Assembly: GCA_021199865.1 (NCBI GenBank)
Contig: JAJQHG010000064.1
Span: forward strand, 1 to 6,334
Length of the DNA: 6,334 nt
Source of the DNA: Methanosphaera sp.
GTDB taxonomy: Archaea; Methanobacteriota; Methanobacteria; Methanobacteriales; Methanobacteriaceae
Reading direction: 5' to 3'
Shown here: positions 5,064-6,334 of the stretch, piece after piece
Layout of the letters: each line of letters starts with the position of its first letter
Numbering within the stretch: the stretch's first letter is position 1
Made by a program: the position numbers and the translations under genes
Notes under the pieces: generated by a model
Databases searched by the model: none
The model's input: only the letters and a program-made list of their open reading frames with translations
Told to the model about the DNA's origin: nothing

Positions 5064-6290
5064 TTAGTCCCTCTTCTTTGGACGTACCTTAACAGTACTC
5101 CTCTTTTGTGGCTGAACATCACTACTCTTCTCTGGTTTATTATTATTCTCTTCTGGTTTACTACTAGTTTTCTCTTGGTTACTAGTAGTATCAGTTTCTA
5201 CTTTTTTATTAGTAGAATCATCATTAGATCTTCTATTACGTAGCCTGGAAAAGCGTGACTCGGATTTCTCTTGAGTACTTGAAGTCTTTAAGTCATCTTC
5301 CTCTAATTGTTTAAAGTTCTTGTTAGATCCAATATTCTGTTTAGGACTCTCATCAAAGGATTCATTAAATATATCAATAGAATCATTTCTAGATACTTCC
5401 TTATTGAATGATCTACGCCTAGTATTATGATTAGAATTACGGTTAGAATTAACATCAGGAATAGTTTTACGCATAATTCTATCCCTTGATGACTCCTTCT
5501 TCTTTCTTCTATGAGACCTCTTACTAAAGGAATATATACTATCAACAAACTGTCCTATTAGTGCAACAATAACACCAATTGCTCCCCCTATAAGTACTAC
5601 AACATTACTATCAGGAACATACGTGTTAATAAATGATACCGCATCCTCTGTTGGTCCGGTTACCTCAGTAACAATAGCACCACTATTAGAGATAGTATCC
5701 ATAATATTAGTTACATTATTTGCATCAACTGTAGCTGTAGCAGTCATAGAAGTATATCTTAGAACACCATAGTTTTCTGTACTGAAAGTTGAATAAATAC
5801 TATTAAGTACACTCTGTGGATCAGCATCATCAGTAAGGACAGCCTTATAAGTATTATTTCCCATATCCTCAACACTTGAAATATAAGAGTTACTACTATT
5901 TAATTTATTCAAAAATGTCGATTCAAGAGTCGTGCTTTCAAACTCATCTGTTTTAAACATTATTCCATCATAAGTAACACTATGAACACCATTAATAGAT
6001 GAAATATTAGCAATAATCTCTGTCAGATTACCATTAGTTGACAGACTCATTTCAACCGTATCTGTACCATCAACAGTACCCTCTATAATAGTACGGCTAA
6101 AGTCAGGTAAATCATCCACTATTGGTGAAAGTAGGAACAGTCCACCAACAAGACCAATAACTAATCCTAAACCTACTACAGATAATAGATTCTTCTTACC
6201 CATATAGGGTGTCAATAGGGCTGTTGAGAATACAAATACCATTGCAAAAACAAATAATATCAACATAATAATTATTGTCAGTGCATCCAT
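5064..6290 (-). CDS. Unrecognised three-helix membrane protein with glycosylatable ectodomain and long charged tail
   Basis: I do not recognise the family. Of 408 residues, hydrophobic helices are seen at about 5-27, 34-55 and 228-248. The GKK loop (31-33) and the basic RSHRRKKK (258-265) after helix 3 put both on the cytoplasmic side, so residues about 57-227 should face outside. That ectodomain has five N-X-S/T sequons (N88, N95, N131, N145, N192), suitable for archaeal N-glycosylation. Its pattern suggests repeated strand-helix-strand units (about 77-108, 146-179 and 182-211), a ferredoxin-like arrangement; this is inference. Residues about 257-408 are a low-complexity Ser/Asn/Lys/Glu/Arg tail ending KVRPKKRD, predicted disordered. 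GAGGG (6305-6301) lies 10 nt before the ATG. A nearby ATG at 6295-6293 is out of frame. It is likely a conserved Methanobacteriales membrane protein of unknown function; no enzyme motif is visible. Confidence 0.8.
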   Translation of the reverse strand: MDALTIIIMLILFVFAMVFVFSTALLTPYMGKKNLLSVVGLGLVIGLVGGLFLLSPIVDDLPDFSRTIIEGTVDGTDTVEMSLSTNGNLTEIIANISSINGVHSVTYDGIMFKTDEFESTTLESTFLNKLNSSNSYISSVEDMGNNTYKAVLTDDADPQSVLNSIYSTFSTENYGVLRYTSMTATATVDANNVTNIMDTISNSGAIVTEVTGPTEDAVSFINTYVPDSNVVVLIGGAIGVIVALIGQFVDSIYSFSKRSHRRKKKESSRDRIMRKTIPDVNSNRNSNHNTRRRSFNKEVSRNDSIDIFNESFDESPKQNIGSNKNFKQLEEDDLKTSSTQEKSESRFSRLRNRRSNDDSTNKKVETDTTSNQEKTSSKPEENNNKPEKSSDVQPQKRSTVKVRPKKRD

Positions 6291-6300
6291 ATCATATCTA

Positions 6301-6305
6301 CCCTC
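6301..6305 (-). promoter_or_regulatory. Ribosome binding site of the membrane-protein gene
   Basis: GAGGG on the minus strand, within AGAGGGT, lies 10 nt before the ATG at 6290-6288. It is the only purine-rich motif near the start and supports that start over the out-of-frame ATG 5 nt upstream. Confidence 0.55.
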
Positions 6306-6311
6306 TATATT

Positions 6312-6331
6312 AAGAACATTTTATTGTTCTT
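6312..6331. promoter_or_regulatory. Perfect 7-bp inverted repeat ahead of the membrane-protein gene
   Basis: AAGAACA (6312-6318) and TGTTCTT (6325-6331) are exact reverse complements separated by TTTTAT. The repeat sits 22 nt upstream of the start codon and just before the ribosome binding site. The arms hold two G-C pairs each, more distinctive than the A/T palindromes elsewhere. It could be an operator or a hairpin in the 5' leader. The promoter itself probably lies beyond the window edge. Confidence 0.4.
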
Positions 6332-6334
6332 GTT

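Noticed and set aside
5303..5548. 81-codon second minus-strand frame inside the membrane-protein gene
   Set aside because: Shadow of the low-complexity tail in another frame; no start signal, and the main frame runs through without interruption.
1..6334. CRISPR array, insertion sequence, tRNA or attachment site
   Set aside because: No regularly spaced direct repeats, no transposase or integrase, no cloverleaf-like stretch; intergenic space is too short and AT-rich to hide one.

Overview
The window looks like a piece of the chromosome of a methanogenic archaeon of the order Methanobacteriales. The evidence is the gene set: archaeal SecF and SecD, the archaea-specific 4-phosphopantoate--beta-alanine ligase, UPF0200 and UPF0201 family proteins, and an archaeal-type diphthine--ammonia ligase. 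The very AT-rich DNA, frequent ATA codons, and Asn/Lys-rich low-complexity segments fit a host-associated Methanosphaera- or Methanobrevibacter-like genome. I favour Methanosphaera but cannot prove the genus from the sequence alone. Nothing points to a plasmid, phage or mobile element. This is mostly a housekeeping region.

Left part (1-2151, plus strand): the 3' portion of secF is followed by complete secD, with a 14-nt overlap. Together they form the SecDF membrane complex that assists Sec-dependent protein export. A 179-nt AT-rich spacer (2152-2330) follows. It holds T-run terminators and a 19-bp perfect palindrome in the promoter region of the next unit.

Middle part (2331-4089, plus strand): a three-gene cluster. 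It encodes a phosphopantothenate-forming ligase of archaeal CoA synthesis, a UPF0200 P-loop kinase-like protein that starts at TTG, and a UPF0201 (COG1325) protein. The last two genes overlap by 131 nt in different frames. The overlapping part of the kinase-like protein is a basic low-complexity tail, and the same protein carries a KNN-rich insert in its middle.

Right part (4234-6290, minus strand): diphthine--ammonia ligase (last step of diphthamide synthesis on elongation factor 2) converges on the middle cluster across a 144-nt spacer. Upstream of it on the same strand lies an unrecognised three-helix membrane protein. It has an extracellular domain with several N-glycosylation sequons and a long disordered cytoplasmic tail. 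A perfect 7-bp inverted repeat lies just ahead of its start, at the window edge.

I found no tRNA, rRNA, CRISPR array or insertion sequence. The strongest candidates for something not well described are the overlapping UPF0200/UPF0201 pair next to a CoA-pathway gene, and the unrecognised membrane protein.
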